Positions 1-6,240 of a DNA stretch of 6,240 nt are shown piece by piece. Position numbers and translations under genes: made by a program. The DNA is from an uncultured Chitinophagaceae bacterium (lineage in GTDB: Bacteria; Bacteroidota; Bacteroidia; Chitinophagales; Chitinophagaceae). The DNA lies in NCBI GenBank assembly GCA_937919945.1, contig CALESY010000076.1, positions 1 through 6,240 on the forward strand. The letters run 5' to 3'. The notes under the pieces are model-generated. The model did no database searches, was not told the origin of the DNA, and worked only from the letters and a program-made list of their open reading frames with translations. Numbering within the stretch: position 1 is the stretch's first letter; each line of letters begins with the position of its first letter.

Positions 1-992
1 TTCTTTTTAGTTTTTACAACTGGTTGTTGTTTAACCGTATCCTTTTTCTTCAATGCAGGGAAGGAAAAAAATGTATCGGCACGAATAAAAAGACTATCAT
101 TATCGCTCACCTGTTTCAGTACAGGTTTTATAGTAGCTAGTGTAGTTTTTTTCTTTTCACTAAAATCTGTTCTGCCGCAATACAATGTAGTATGCTGTGT
201 CGTATCTATGGCTATTACATTACCTCTGGCGTTGCCAATACCAGTTTTTCGATTATGGTCTATACTATCAGCTTCTACGTACTGCTCTTTTGTAAGTATG
301 GAAGACCTACAAGTGAAATGTGCTATTTCATTCTTCGTATCGTACCTGCCACAAGTAGTACGCAATACAGAGCTATCGCTTGTAACAACAGAGGGTGCAT
401 AGAACACTACAACTTTAGTTTCGGTATTATACCCCATATCGTCTGATATAATTTCGTACTGAGGGTCTATGACAATCACTTCCCCGGTAAAACGTGCATC
501 TTTTGTTTTAGTATTGTATGAACCGGAATTACTTGATAGTGTGGTAGTACTATCTTGCAATGTACCGCCCAGTGTATATACACCAATCTTGGTCGATGTA
601 TTATAAGTAAGGTCTTCCGACCATAGATTACTTTTCCCGTCTGTCAACATCACATTACCCTTCATGTACGCTGTTTTCTGATTGCCTACATACCGCATGT
701 AGTCGCTCTGAGCCTCGCTACCGGGCTGTACAACACGCACGTTACCAAAGGCCTCCACCATATTTTTAGCTAAACTGAAGTAAGCACTATCGCAAAACAT
801 CAATGTTTCACCCTGCTTTATTCTTACAGTATCTACAAGTTTATCTATTTCACCGGTATCAGTAACCAAATGCACCAACGAGCCCGCACCTATTATCTCT
901 ACCTTGGTTGTGGAGTCTGCTTTTTTTTGTGCATTTAATTGCCATGTACTGGCACATAACAAGCAGGCCAAAAAAAGTATTTTTGACAGCAT
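1..992 (-). CDS. OstA/LptA-like secreted protein, C-terminus cut off by the window edge
   Basis: The reading frame is open from the ATG at 990-992 to the left edge (330 codons, no stop), so only the N-terminal part is present. Residues 1-21 form a signal peptide (MLSKILFLACLLCASTWQLNA) with likely cleavage before Gln22. Residues about 30-280 show the repeating beta pattern of the OstA/LptA jelly-roll family: a 'AFGNVRV' element near 81-87, 'YMKGNVMLTDG' near 109-119, and recurring Y-[ND]-T-x-[TN]-K turns near 130, 159, 188 and 217. After about 310 it becomes Lys-rich, as in a linker. LptA-fold proteins bind lipopolysaccharide lipid chains and bridge the periplasm. In Bacteroidota, OstA-like proteins of this type are commonly longer than the part seen here. 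The gene lies 39 bp downstream of the MCE gene with no terminator or -7 element between, so co-transcription is likely. No Shine-Dalgarno precedes the start. The fold is well supported; the exact lipid substrate is inferred. Confidence 0.85.
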   Translation of the reverse strand, partial: MLSKILFLACLLCASTWQLNAQKKADSTTKVEIIGAGSLVHLVTDTGEIDKLVDTVRIKQGETLMFCDSAYFSLAKNMVEAFGNVRVVQPGSEAQSDYMRYVGNQKTAYMKGNVMLTDGKSNLWSEDLTYNTSTKIGVYTLGGTLQDSTTTLSSNSGSYNTKTKDARFTGEVIVIDPQYEIISDDMGYNTETKVVVFYAPSVVTSDSSVLRTTCGRYDTKNEIAHFTCRSSILTKEQYVEADSIDHNRKTGIGNARGNVIAIDTTQHTTLYCGRTDFSEKKKTTLATIKPVLKQVSDNDSLFIRADTFFSFPALKKKDTVKQQPVVKTKK

Positions 993-1031
993 TGTATCGA
1001 ATGTAGTGCCTGTACTGTATTGCGTCAACGC

Positions 1032-1985
1032 TTAATTATTCTTGTTTTTTCGCCCAAAGATGGTAACGTTGATGTAGCGGGATGGGTGGGCTTTCATATC
1101 CGCCATAAGTGCATTAAGCGTCTTTAGCGACTCTGCCAGGTTATCGTGTAATGCCTTATCATTTACCAGCATACCCAAAGAACCTTCATTGTTATTTATC
1201 TTAGCCATTATACCATTCAACTGCGCTATGGTGGCCTGCAGGTCTTTTACCGTTTGTTCTATTGGAGCGTGTGCTAACTGATTGCTGATGTCATCAGCAT
1301 TTTTCATGATGTTGGTTATTTGCTGATTGCTGTTGGCAAGGTTAGTGGTAATGCTGTTTGCATTGCGTATTACAGAGGCCAATTGGTTGCTTTCATTACT
1401 CAGTTTTTGCGAAAGGACAGAAAAATTTTTCAAAGTAACATCCAGCAATGCTACACTGTTTGACAAGTGCTGGCGTGTTTCCTGATTCAGCATACTATTT
1501 ACACCCAACAATACAGTATCTAATGATGCAACAACATGGCGTATATCTTTTATGAGCGGCGCTATCTCGCCTGAAAGGTTGTCGATAATACCACCTTCTA
1601 TTTTTGCAGGCAATATTGCTCCTTCTTCAATTTGTTTACCACCATCTGCTATTTCCAGCTTCAACACTTTAGTGCCTAATAAATCAGCAGAAGCCAATTT
1701 TACTGCAGAGCCTTGTGTTACTGTTATTTTCTTATTGACGGCCAGCAATACTTTCACCTTACCATCTTCTTTATTAAGAGATATTTGTACCACCCTACCC
1801 ACCGATAGACCTTTTACCTGTACAGCGGAAGATGTCTGTAAACCTTGTACATCATCGAAGTAAGCATAGTATTCATTTTCTCCTGAGAAGAGGTTGGCAC
1901 CTTTCAAAAAATAAAAGCCCGCGAAAAATATCAACAAAGCGGCAGCTACTAACAGTCCTATTCTGGCTTCTTTACTAAACTTCAT
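1032..1985 (-). CDS. MCE family (MlaD-like) lipid-transport protein
   Basis: This 317-residue protein has the layout of a Bacteroidota MCE protein: a short basic N-terminus (MKFSKEARIG), one transmembrane helix at about 9-28, and one MCE/MlaD domain at about 36-113 that includes 'FDDVQGLQ', 'VKGLSVGRV' and 'DLLGTKVLKLEI'. A long helical part follows (about 135-300), rich in Asn, Gln, Ser and Leu, and suggests a coiled-coil or tube-forming segment. The C-terminus 'HPSRYINVTIFGRK' is a recurrent tail in MCE proteins of this phylum. MCE proteins form hexameric rings anchored in the inner membrane that carry phospholipids or other hydrophobic molecules across the periplasm, usually with an MlaE permease and MlaF ATPase, neither of which is in this window. 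The start is chosen because the protein begins in the usual family way, just before the membrane helix. It probably heads a unit with the OstA-like gene. Direction of transport and substrate are unknown. Confidence 0.92.
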   Translation of the reverse strand: MKFSKEARIGLLVAAALLIFFAGFYFLKGANLFSGENEYYAYFDDVQGLQTSSAVQVKGLSVGRVVQISLNKEDGKVKVLLAVNKKITVTQGSAVKLASADLLGTKVLKLEIADGGKQIEEGAILPAKIEGGIIDNLSGEIAPLIKDIRHVVASLDTVLLGVNSMLNQETRQHLSNSVALLDVTLKNFSVLSQKLSNESNQLASVIRNANSITTNLANSNQQITNIMKNADDISNQLAHAPIEQTVKDLQATIAQLNGIMAKINNNEGSLGMLVNDKALHDNLAESLKTLNALMADMKAHPSRYINVTIFGRKNKNN

Positions 1986-2016
1986 ACAGGTGCTTATAAA
2001 TTGCGGTATACACGGG

Positions 2017-2024
2017 CAAAAGTA
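2017..2024 (-). promoter_or_regulatory. Candidate -7 promoter element for the MCE/OstA-like unit
   Basis: Read on the minus strand this is TACTTTTG, a full match to the Bacteroidota -7 consensus TAnnTTTG. It lies between the terminator of the upstream gene and the MCE start and would give a leader of roughly 25 nt. No convincing -33 TTTG was found at the usual spacing; the nearest is a TTG at 2038-2040, which is too close. It is supported mainly by motif and position. Confidence 0.45.
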
Positions 2025-2059
2025 ATAAAAAGGGCTGCAATACAGCTATTTATGCTGTT

Positions 2060-2091
2060 AAAAAACAAGCTCCCCTCTTGGGGGAGCTTGT
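2060..2091 (-). terminator. Strong intrinsic terminator after the large envelope gene
   Basis: There is a perfect 10-bp inverted repeat, CAAGCTCCCC at 2066-2075 and GGGGAGCTTG at 2081-2090, around a 5-nt loop. An extra A-T pair at 2065/2091 extends it to 11 bp. Read on the minus strand the hairpin is followed by six T residues (2060-2065), and it begins 8 bp past the stop codon of the large gene. Read on the plus strand it lacks a T tract, so it is directional. It separates the large gene from the MCE/OstA-like unit. Confidence 0.93.
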
Positions 2092-2098
2092 GTATAAG

Positions 2099-5000
2099 TT
2101 AAAAATCTGTACCTATCGAGAAGTGGATAAGTGGTGTGCGAGTACGATTTTCAATATTCCACGCAGCATCCAATCTTAAAAAATAGCCGAAAATCATAGA
2201 CCGTAGCCCTGCTCCGTATCCTAAGCCTACACCACCCGATTCATCTATTATTTCTATGGATACTTGTTGGCTTCCTGTAGGATCATTGGGATTGGGTAAG
2301 TACCTGTTATTTTGTAGTTTTTCTACTGTTGGTAAAAAACCTTGCCAAGCCGAACCTATATCTGCAAATGCTACCAATTGTAAGTTTTTCAATACTTGAG
2401 ATTGGATAGGACGTTTCATAAAAGTAGTTAATAATGGCAATCTGAACTCTGTATTAAACAATGCATACGTATTGCCATTTCGCGAATTTTGCTCATAGCC
2501 TCGCAGGTTATTGGCCAATGCTTCAAAGCCATAATTTTGTGCCGGGCGCACAGGTGTGTATTGACTATACTCAGGATTCAACCAATTATCTACCCCGCCT
2601 ATATGATAGAGTATCTTCATGCCACCGCCGGATGTTGCTGCTGCAAACCTGTTAGCCCAAATAAAGTTTTTGTACAGTTTGGTATAATGCCTGATGTCTG
2701 TTCCTATATTATAGAAGCCAGCACTATTATTATTCATCTTATACATATACTCAGCAAATACTTTATACCTCGTGCCATTCATAATATTCAATGTAGGCCT
2801 TATGGTATTATCGTGTACATATTCTACCCTGCTCATTGCCCAGTACTGGTTCTTTTCTGCAATATCATAGGTAAGGCTCAAGAACTCTTGCGCTTTAAAC
2901 CTGAATGCATCTGCACGGAACGCAAGATGCATTCTAATACTTCTGATCCTGTCTAAAGGATAACTGGCAGAACCTTGCAGCATATTGGTAACGGTTTTAC
3001 CTACTTGTTCCTGGACGAATACTGCGCGACTAACTGTATCTACATATGCTACATTAAAACTATTATTAGTAGATGAACGCAGATAGAGTAAACTCCAATC
3101 CACTAAACGTTTTGCATTTTCGTATTGTAGAAAATAGGTAGTGCCTGAAAAATTTAACGGCAATCTGAAGCCACCGGTTATACGATGATCTTCCATAAGG
3201 TCGTTCAAGCTAACCGTTATCATACCCCCTAACGGCGGATTGATGAATCTGCCACCTGTTTGCGATACAGACTGATACCTGTTAAACAATACATTATTAT
3301 CTACTCGTATGGTAAAGAAATCAGGCTTAAAAGCTAACCTGTATGGTTGTGCTTTCATTTTCAGGTATTCACTATCTGCAGCTTGCACATTATTTATTTC
3401 AGTTTCAGCATCATCAATTACTGCAGTCAATTTTTTACTTTTTATTTTGCTGTCGTTGTCATCCTCTTTAAAATCGCTCTGAAAGGTATTGCCACCTTTC
3501 AGTAAGCTGATGTCTGCATCATTTTGTTTGGTTGCACTACCTGTGCTAATGCCTGCTTTATTTTGCTCAGTTTGTTTAAGTATGGTTGGTTGCAATTGTT
3601 TCGCTTCAACATTTTTTCCCGGCACTAATTGTGGTTTATAGTATACCCTATACTTATCACCTACCTGCAACACATCTGATACAAGATTGCCGGATGGTAT
3701 GTACTGATGGTTAACGATGTTTCTGGCATGGTTAGTTACGGGTATAGCAATAGCTGAATCCATGTTGTTTTCAGTTCGCTTCAATGTTACGATATATTGA
3801 TTTCGTATACCATTGCTATCATACAAAAATGCATAATTGTCGCTACCGTACTGAATAGGTTGCATAGCGTTACCTGTTTTAAAATGCGACAACTGCAATA
3901 GTTCTTTACGTTTTGTCTTGGTGTTATAAAAAAACACATTCATTGGCCCATTAGGGAGTTCATTTACCTGCAAAGGCACATCAATGTTAGGTTTTGTGCG
4001 GTTTGATAAAAATAATATCCCCCTTCGTGAACCACCACTTACAAATGCAGGTTGTACATCGTCCCAAGCATCATTAGTAATATTTTTCAACTTAGCTCCA
4101 CGAATAATAAATTCAAACAAATCTGTCTGGCTTTTTTTGATTGCAGAGAAGACTATCCTATCATCATCTTCATTAAAAGTCATACCCAAGGCTCTGTCAA
4201 ATCTGTTAGCTGGTATATTATAGTTTTCAATCTTAGCCTTGTAAGAGTTGTAAATCCTCAGGTTTATAAATTTGCCCCTTTTATAAAGTATTGCCAATTT
4301 GTAACCGTTGTTAGACCAAGCCATTAATGGGTAGTCCGGGTCTGCAGGTTCATTATAATCCAGTCTGCCGCCTTCTAGTATTACACTCTCTATCTGTTCG
4401 CCAGATGTTTTTTTCATATGCACTTTATATTCTCCATTCTTCCACGTAACATAAGCGACATCCGTGCCTTTAGGAGCTACCAGCACATCTCTCAATATTG
4501 TCCCGTCTTTAGGCAGTTTTATATCTGTCAATACATTATTTTCAGATGGCTTCTCCTGCACCTGTTCATCTTGGGTATAAATATTTTTATAGTAGGCAAT
4601 AGTAGAATCATATGCTTGCCTGATATTCATCCCAAGCGTAGACTTTACACCTAAGTTTAGATTACTTTTAAGTTGCATGGTGTACAATACATTTTTCGTG
4701 GTAGTTTCCCCGTATTTATCTGTTATGTACTTCCAGAATGCTTTCCCGGCTAACTCCGGTTGTTTTTCTGCCAGTTCGTAAAAGCCAGCTCCACTGTTAG
4801 CTTCCAGTAAGTTTTTCCAATCGCTGTTACTTTTAGCATCCCAACCATCTACCAAATATGAAATGAACCCGTATACGGTCCAGTTAGGCAAGTTCATCAT
4901 TACAGCATTGCGCACCATCTCTCTGAAGTTGTCACCAAACAACATACGCTCCATAATAACGCGCGACATACCTGCACGTGTCTGCCTCCTTAAATCTGTA

Positions 5001-5410
5001 TGTACTCCTGTGTAATAAACCACAAGTTTATCACCTACCAAGTCTACAGTACCTGCCGGTATATCCTGTAGTTGTGAATCGTATTTACGGCCAATATTCG
5101 TTTGCCGGTATTCATCGTAACTATTATAAACAATTATTTTAAAACGGTGTGGAAATTTACCACCCATCTTACGTTCCACCACACGAATATCATTTTCTAC
5201 CTGCTCTGCAACATACCGTGCCAATTGTCTGCCTGCAGCATCATAGTGGTATATCCGAAAGTGTTTGGTATCAAAAAACTTCCAGTCGAACTTTCGGTGT
5301 TGCAACCTGTTTTGGCCAAATACCTCTACGTTGGTTTGTGCACTAGCACTTACCGTACACGTAATCAATACAAGTAATGCTATTGCTGCTTTCCTAAGCA
5401 TTTTTTTCAT
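2099..5410 (-). CDS. Large envelope protein: inactive peptidase-MA-like domain, TolB-like propeller, Omp85-type barrel
   Basis: This 1103-residue protein has a signal peptide at 1-24 (cleavage ASA|Q25). Residues about 28-285 resemble the peptidase-MA-like (gluzincin) domain found in Bacteroidota 'translocation protein TolB' proteins: 'NRLQHRKFDWKFFDTKHFRIYHY', an 'IIVYNSYDEYRQTN' strand, and 'LPNWTVYGFISYL' where active relatives carry a W-x-x-E-G motif. HExxH is absent, so metal catalysis is unlikely. Residues about 300-600 contain repeated beta-sheet units with TolB/WD40-like turns ('APKGTDVAYVTWKNGEYKV', 'FNEDDDRIVFSAIKK', 'GGSRRGILFLSNR'). Residues about 600-690 are a polar, charged linker. 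Residues about 695-1103 alternate like beta-barrel strands and carry Omp85/surface-antigen hallmarks: LRGY at 969-972, 'AFADIGSAW' at 1014-1022, 'GYGAGLR' at 1064-1070 and a terminal Phe. It probably sits in the outer membrane with the propeller on one face. Its function is unknown; a role in protein or lipid export or assembly is inferred. No POTRA domain was recognised. The gene is monocistronic by its flanking terminator and the divergent gene. Confidence 0.88.
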   Translation of the reverse strand: MKKMLRKAAIALLVLITCTVSASAQTNVEVFGQNRLQHRKFDWKFFDTKHFRIYHYDAAGRQLARYVAEQVENDIRVVERKMGGKFPHRFKIIVYNSYDEYRQTNIGRKYDSQLQDIPAGTVDLVGDKLVVYYTGVHTDLRRQTRAGMSRVIMERMLFGDNFREMVRNAVMMNLPNWTVYGFISYLVDGWDAKSNSDWKNLLEANSGAGFYELAEKQPELAGKAFWKYITDKYGETTTKNVLYTMQLKSNLNLGVKSTLGMNIRQAYDSTIAYYKNIYTQDEQVQEKPSENNVLTDIKLPKDGTILRDVLVAPKGTDVAYVTWKNGEYKVHMKKTSGEQIESVILEGGRLDYNEPADPDYPLMAWSNNGYKLAILYKRGKFINLRIYNSYKAKIENYNIPANRFDRALGMTFNEDDDRIVFSAIKKSQTDLFEFIIRGAKLKNITNDAWDDVQPAFVSGGSRRGILFLSNRTKPNIDVPLQVNELPNGPMNVFFYNTKTKRKELLQLSHFKTGNAMQPIQYGSDNYAFLYDSNGIRNQYIVTLKRTENNMDSAIAIPVTNHARNIVNHQYIPSGNLVSDVLQVGDKYRVYYKPQLVPGKNVEAKQLQPTILKQTEQNKAGISTGSATKQNDADISLLKGGNTFQSDFKEDDNDSKIKSKKLTAVIDDAETEINNVQAADSEYLKMKAQPYRLAFKPDFFTIRVDNNVLFNRYQSVSQTGGRFINPPLGGMITVSLNDLMEDHRITGGFRLPLNFSGTTYFLQYENAKRLVDWSLLYLRSSTNNSFNVAYVDTVSRAVFVQEQVGKTVTNMLQGSASYPLDRIRSIRMHLAFRADAFRFKAQEFLSLTYDIAEKNQYWAMSRVEYVHDNTIRPTLNIMNGTRYKVFAEYMYKMNNNSAGFYNIGTDIRHYTKLYKNFIWANRFAAATSGGGMKILYHIGGVDNWLNPEYSQYTPVRPAQNYGFEALANNLRGYEQNSRNGNTYALFNTEFRLPLLTTFMKRPIQSQVLKNLQLVAFADIGSAWQGFLPTVEKLQNNRYLPNPNDPTGSQQVSIEIIDESGGVGLGYGAGLRSMIFGYFLRLDAAWNIENRTRTPLIHFSIGTDF

Positions 5411-5426
5411 ACAATATATCCATGTG

Positions 5427-5434
5427 CAACATTA
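5427..5434 (-). promoter_or_regulatory. Weak -7-like element upstream of the large envelope gene
   Basis: The minus-strand sequence TAATGTTG matches the TAnnTTTG consensus at all but one fixed position and lies 16 bp upstream of the ATG at 5410. No -33 TTTG is visible at the expected distance. The gene needs a promoter in this divergent gap, and this is the best candidate seen, but a chance match in AT-rich DNA is quite possible. Confidence 0.2.
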
Positions 5435-5470
5435 TCTGGTTTAAGATGTCAGATACTGAAGCGTATGATT

Positions 5471-5478
5471 TAAGTTTG
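5471..5478 (+). promoter_or_regulatory. Candidate -7 promoter element for the MBL-fold hydrolase
   Basis: TAAGTTTG is a full match to the Bacteroidota -7 consensus TAnnTTTG. It lies 30 bp before the preferred ATG at 5509, which would give a leader of roughly 20-25 nt. No clear -33 TTTG was found; a GGTTT at 5438-5442 is the nearest T-rich element. If real, this promoter lies inside the longer frame that opens at 5422 and so supports the shorter protein. Confidence 0.4.
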
Positions 5479-5508
5479 TGTTCTAAATTAATGAAAAATA
5501 CGCAAGTA

Positions 5509-6150
5509 ATGCTACAAGTTGAGTGTTTTACGTTTAATGCCTTTCAGGAAAACACATACCTGATTATCAACGAGAAAAAAGAATGCTGGATTGTTGACCC
5601 TGGCATGTACGAAAATGAAGAAGTAACCACATTTACAAGCTATATTACCAAACATGGTTTACAACCTGTAGCCATCATTAATACCCATACCCATCTCGAC
5701 CATATATTTGGTGTTAATGCATTAAAAAACCTATACAATATCCCTTTCGGTATTCATGCCGGCGACATACCCGTTTTAAAAGGTGCTGCCGGCTCAGCCA
5801 TGCTTTTCGGCTTCACTTTTCCCAATATACCAACTGTAGATTTTTATATACAAGAACAACAACCCATACCTAGTGGCCCTTCAGGTATTGAAACCCGACT
5901 GGCACCGGGACACTCGCCCGGTAGTATTATTTTTTATCATCAGGAAGGTAAATGGATGATAGGTGGTGATGTACTATTTTACGGCAGTATTGGCAGAACA
6001 GACCTGCCGGGTGGCAACCATAATACTTTATTAAAAAGCATCACTTCCGAACTATATACATTGCCTGATGATACACTTGTATATAGCGGGCACGGACCTG
6101 CAACAACCATCGGGCATGAAAAACTGCATAACCCCTTCATAAGAGGTTAA
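5509..6150 (+). CDS. MBL-fold metallo-hydrolase, glyoxalase II-like
   Basis: From the ATG at 5509 this gives 213 residues, close to the usual length of the short glyoxalase II-like hydrolases (about 210), and it starts with the family's first strand (MLQVECFTFNAFQENTYLI). All metal ligands of the fold are present, numbered from this start: THTHLDH (His60, His62, Asp64, His65), GHSPGS (His135), GGDVLF (Asp154) and SGHGP (His195). 'GSIGRTDLPGG' near 159-169 and the tail 'GHEKLHNPFIRG' are also typical. These enzymes use a di-metal centre to hydrolyse thioesters such as S-lactoylglutathione, or other substrates in organisms without glutathione; the substrate here cannot be told from sequence. 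No signal peptide, so cytoplasmic. In-frame ATGs at 5422 and 5491 would add 29 or 6 residues, which do not resemble the family. It is transcribed divergently from the envelope gene. Family assignment is firm; the start is less certain. Confidence 0.9.
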   Translation: MLQVECFTFNAFQENTYLIINEKKECWIVDPGMYENEEVTTFTSYITKHGLQPVAIINTHTHLDHIFGVNALKNLYNIPFGIHAGDIPVLKGAAGSAMLFGFTFPNIPTVDFYIQEQQPIPSGPSGIETRLAPGHSPGSIIFYHQEGKWMIGGDVLFYGSIGRTDLPGGNHNTLLKSITSELYTLPDDTLVYSGHGPATTIGHEKLHNPFIRG

Positions 6151-6240
6151 TTATTTTAACATTTTCTATTATTTATTTTAACGGCATTTTAGCTAGGTAT
6201 TCATATAGTAGATTTTACATTCGTTATTCATCAAAAAACT
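6151..6240. other. AT-rich intergenic tail, no gene recognised
   Basis: This stretch follows the hydrolase stop. It contains two copies of TTATTTTAAC (6151-6160 and 6173-6182) and a 7-of-8 match to TAnnTTTG at 6209-6216 (TAGATTTT) that could belong to a plus-strand gene beyond the edge. No GC-rich terminator hairpin is visible after the hydrolase, and no coding start with a recognisable product was found. Confidence 0.5.

Noticed and set aside
192..446. Plus-strand open frames opposite the OstA-like gene (also 208-402)
   Set aside because: They lie antisense to a gene with a clear signal peptide and family repeats, and their products are Cys/Tyr/Ile-rich without recognisable domains.
1552..1863. 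103-codon plus-strand frame opposite the MCE gene
   Set aside because: It is antisense to the well-supported MCE domain and its translation looks like no known protein.
2461..2956. Plus-strand frames opposite the barrel region (64 and 155 codons)
   Set aside because: They are shadows of the large gene; low-complexity Cys- and Ile-rich products with no start signals.
3984..5377. Several 65-91 codon plus-strand frames opposite the propeller and peptidase-like parts
   Set aside because: All overlap the coding strand of the large gene, overlap each other in different frames, and show no family features.
6146..6160. GTTAA/TTAAC inverted repeat at the hydrolase stop as a terminator
   Set aside because: The stem is only 5 bp and almost all A-T, with no T tract directly after it, so it would be too unstable to call.
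1..6240. CRISPR array, tRNA or rRNA gene, insertion sequence or prophage remnant
   Set aside because: No spaced repeats, cloverleaf-like segment, transposase or terminal inverted repeats were seen; coding genes fill nearly the whole window.

Overview
The window most likely comes from a Bacteroidota chromosome, probably near Chitinophagaceae. The evidence is moderate to low GC, no Shine-Dalgarno sequences before the starts, secreted proteins whose predicted cleavage site is followed by Gln, two matches to the Bacteroidota -7 promoter element TAnnTTTG, and protein architectures typical of that phylum. The family-level placement is inference from protein style, not from a marker gene.

Layout, left to right. 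Positions 1-992 (minus strand) hold the first 330 codons of a secreted OstA/LptA-like protein that runs off the left edge. Immediately upstream of it, 39 bp away and on the same strand, is an MCE (MlaD-like) lipid-transport protein at 1032-1985. The two look like one transcription unit with a promoter candidate just before the MCE gene. A strong intrinsic terminator (2060-2091) separates this unit from the large minus-strand gene at 2099-5410. That gene encodes a 1103-residue envelope protein with a signal peptide, a peptidase-MA-like domain without the metal-binding HExxH, a TolB-like beta-propeller, a disordered linker, and a C-terminal Omp85/surface-antigen barrel with an LRGY motif. Divergent from it on the plus strand is a metallo-beta-lactamase-fold hydrolase of the glyoxalase II-like type, ending at 6150. 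The last 90 bp are AT-rich with no gene recognised. No stretch longer than 300 bp lacks a gene.

Together, the three minus-strand genes form an outer-membrane biogenesis and lipid-transport neighbourhood: an inner-membrane-anchored MCE protein, a periplasmic LptA-fold protein and an outer-membrane barrel. The hydrolase on the right is a soluble cytoplasmic enzyme and is probably functionally unrelated. No RNA gene, mobile element, CRISPR array or clear sign of horizontal transfer was seen. The most interesting object is the pseudo-peptidase/propeller/Omp85 fusion. It appears to belong to a lineage-wide family, usually labelled 'translocation protein TolB', whose function I do not know to have been established.
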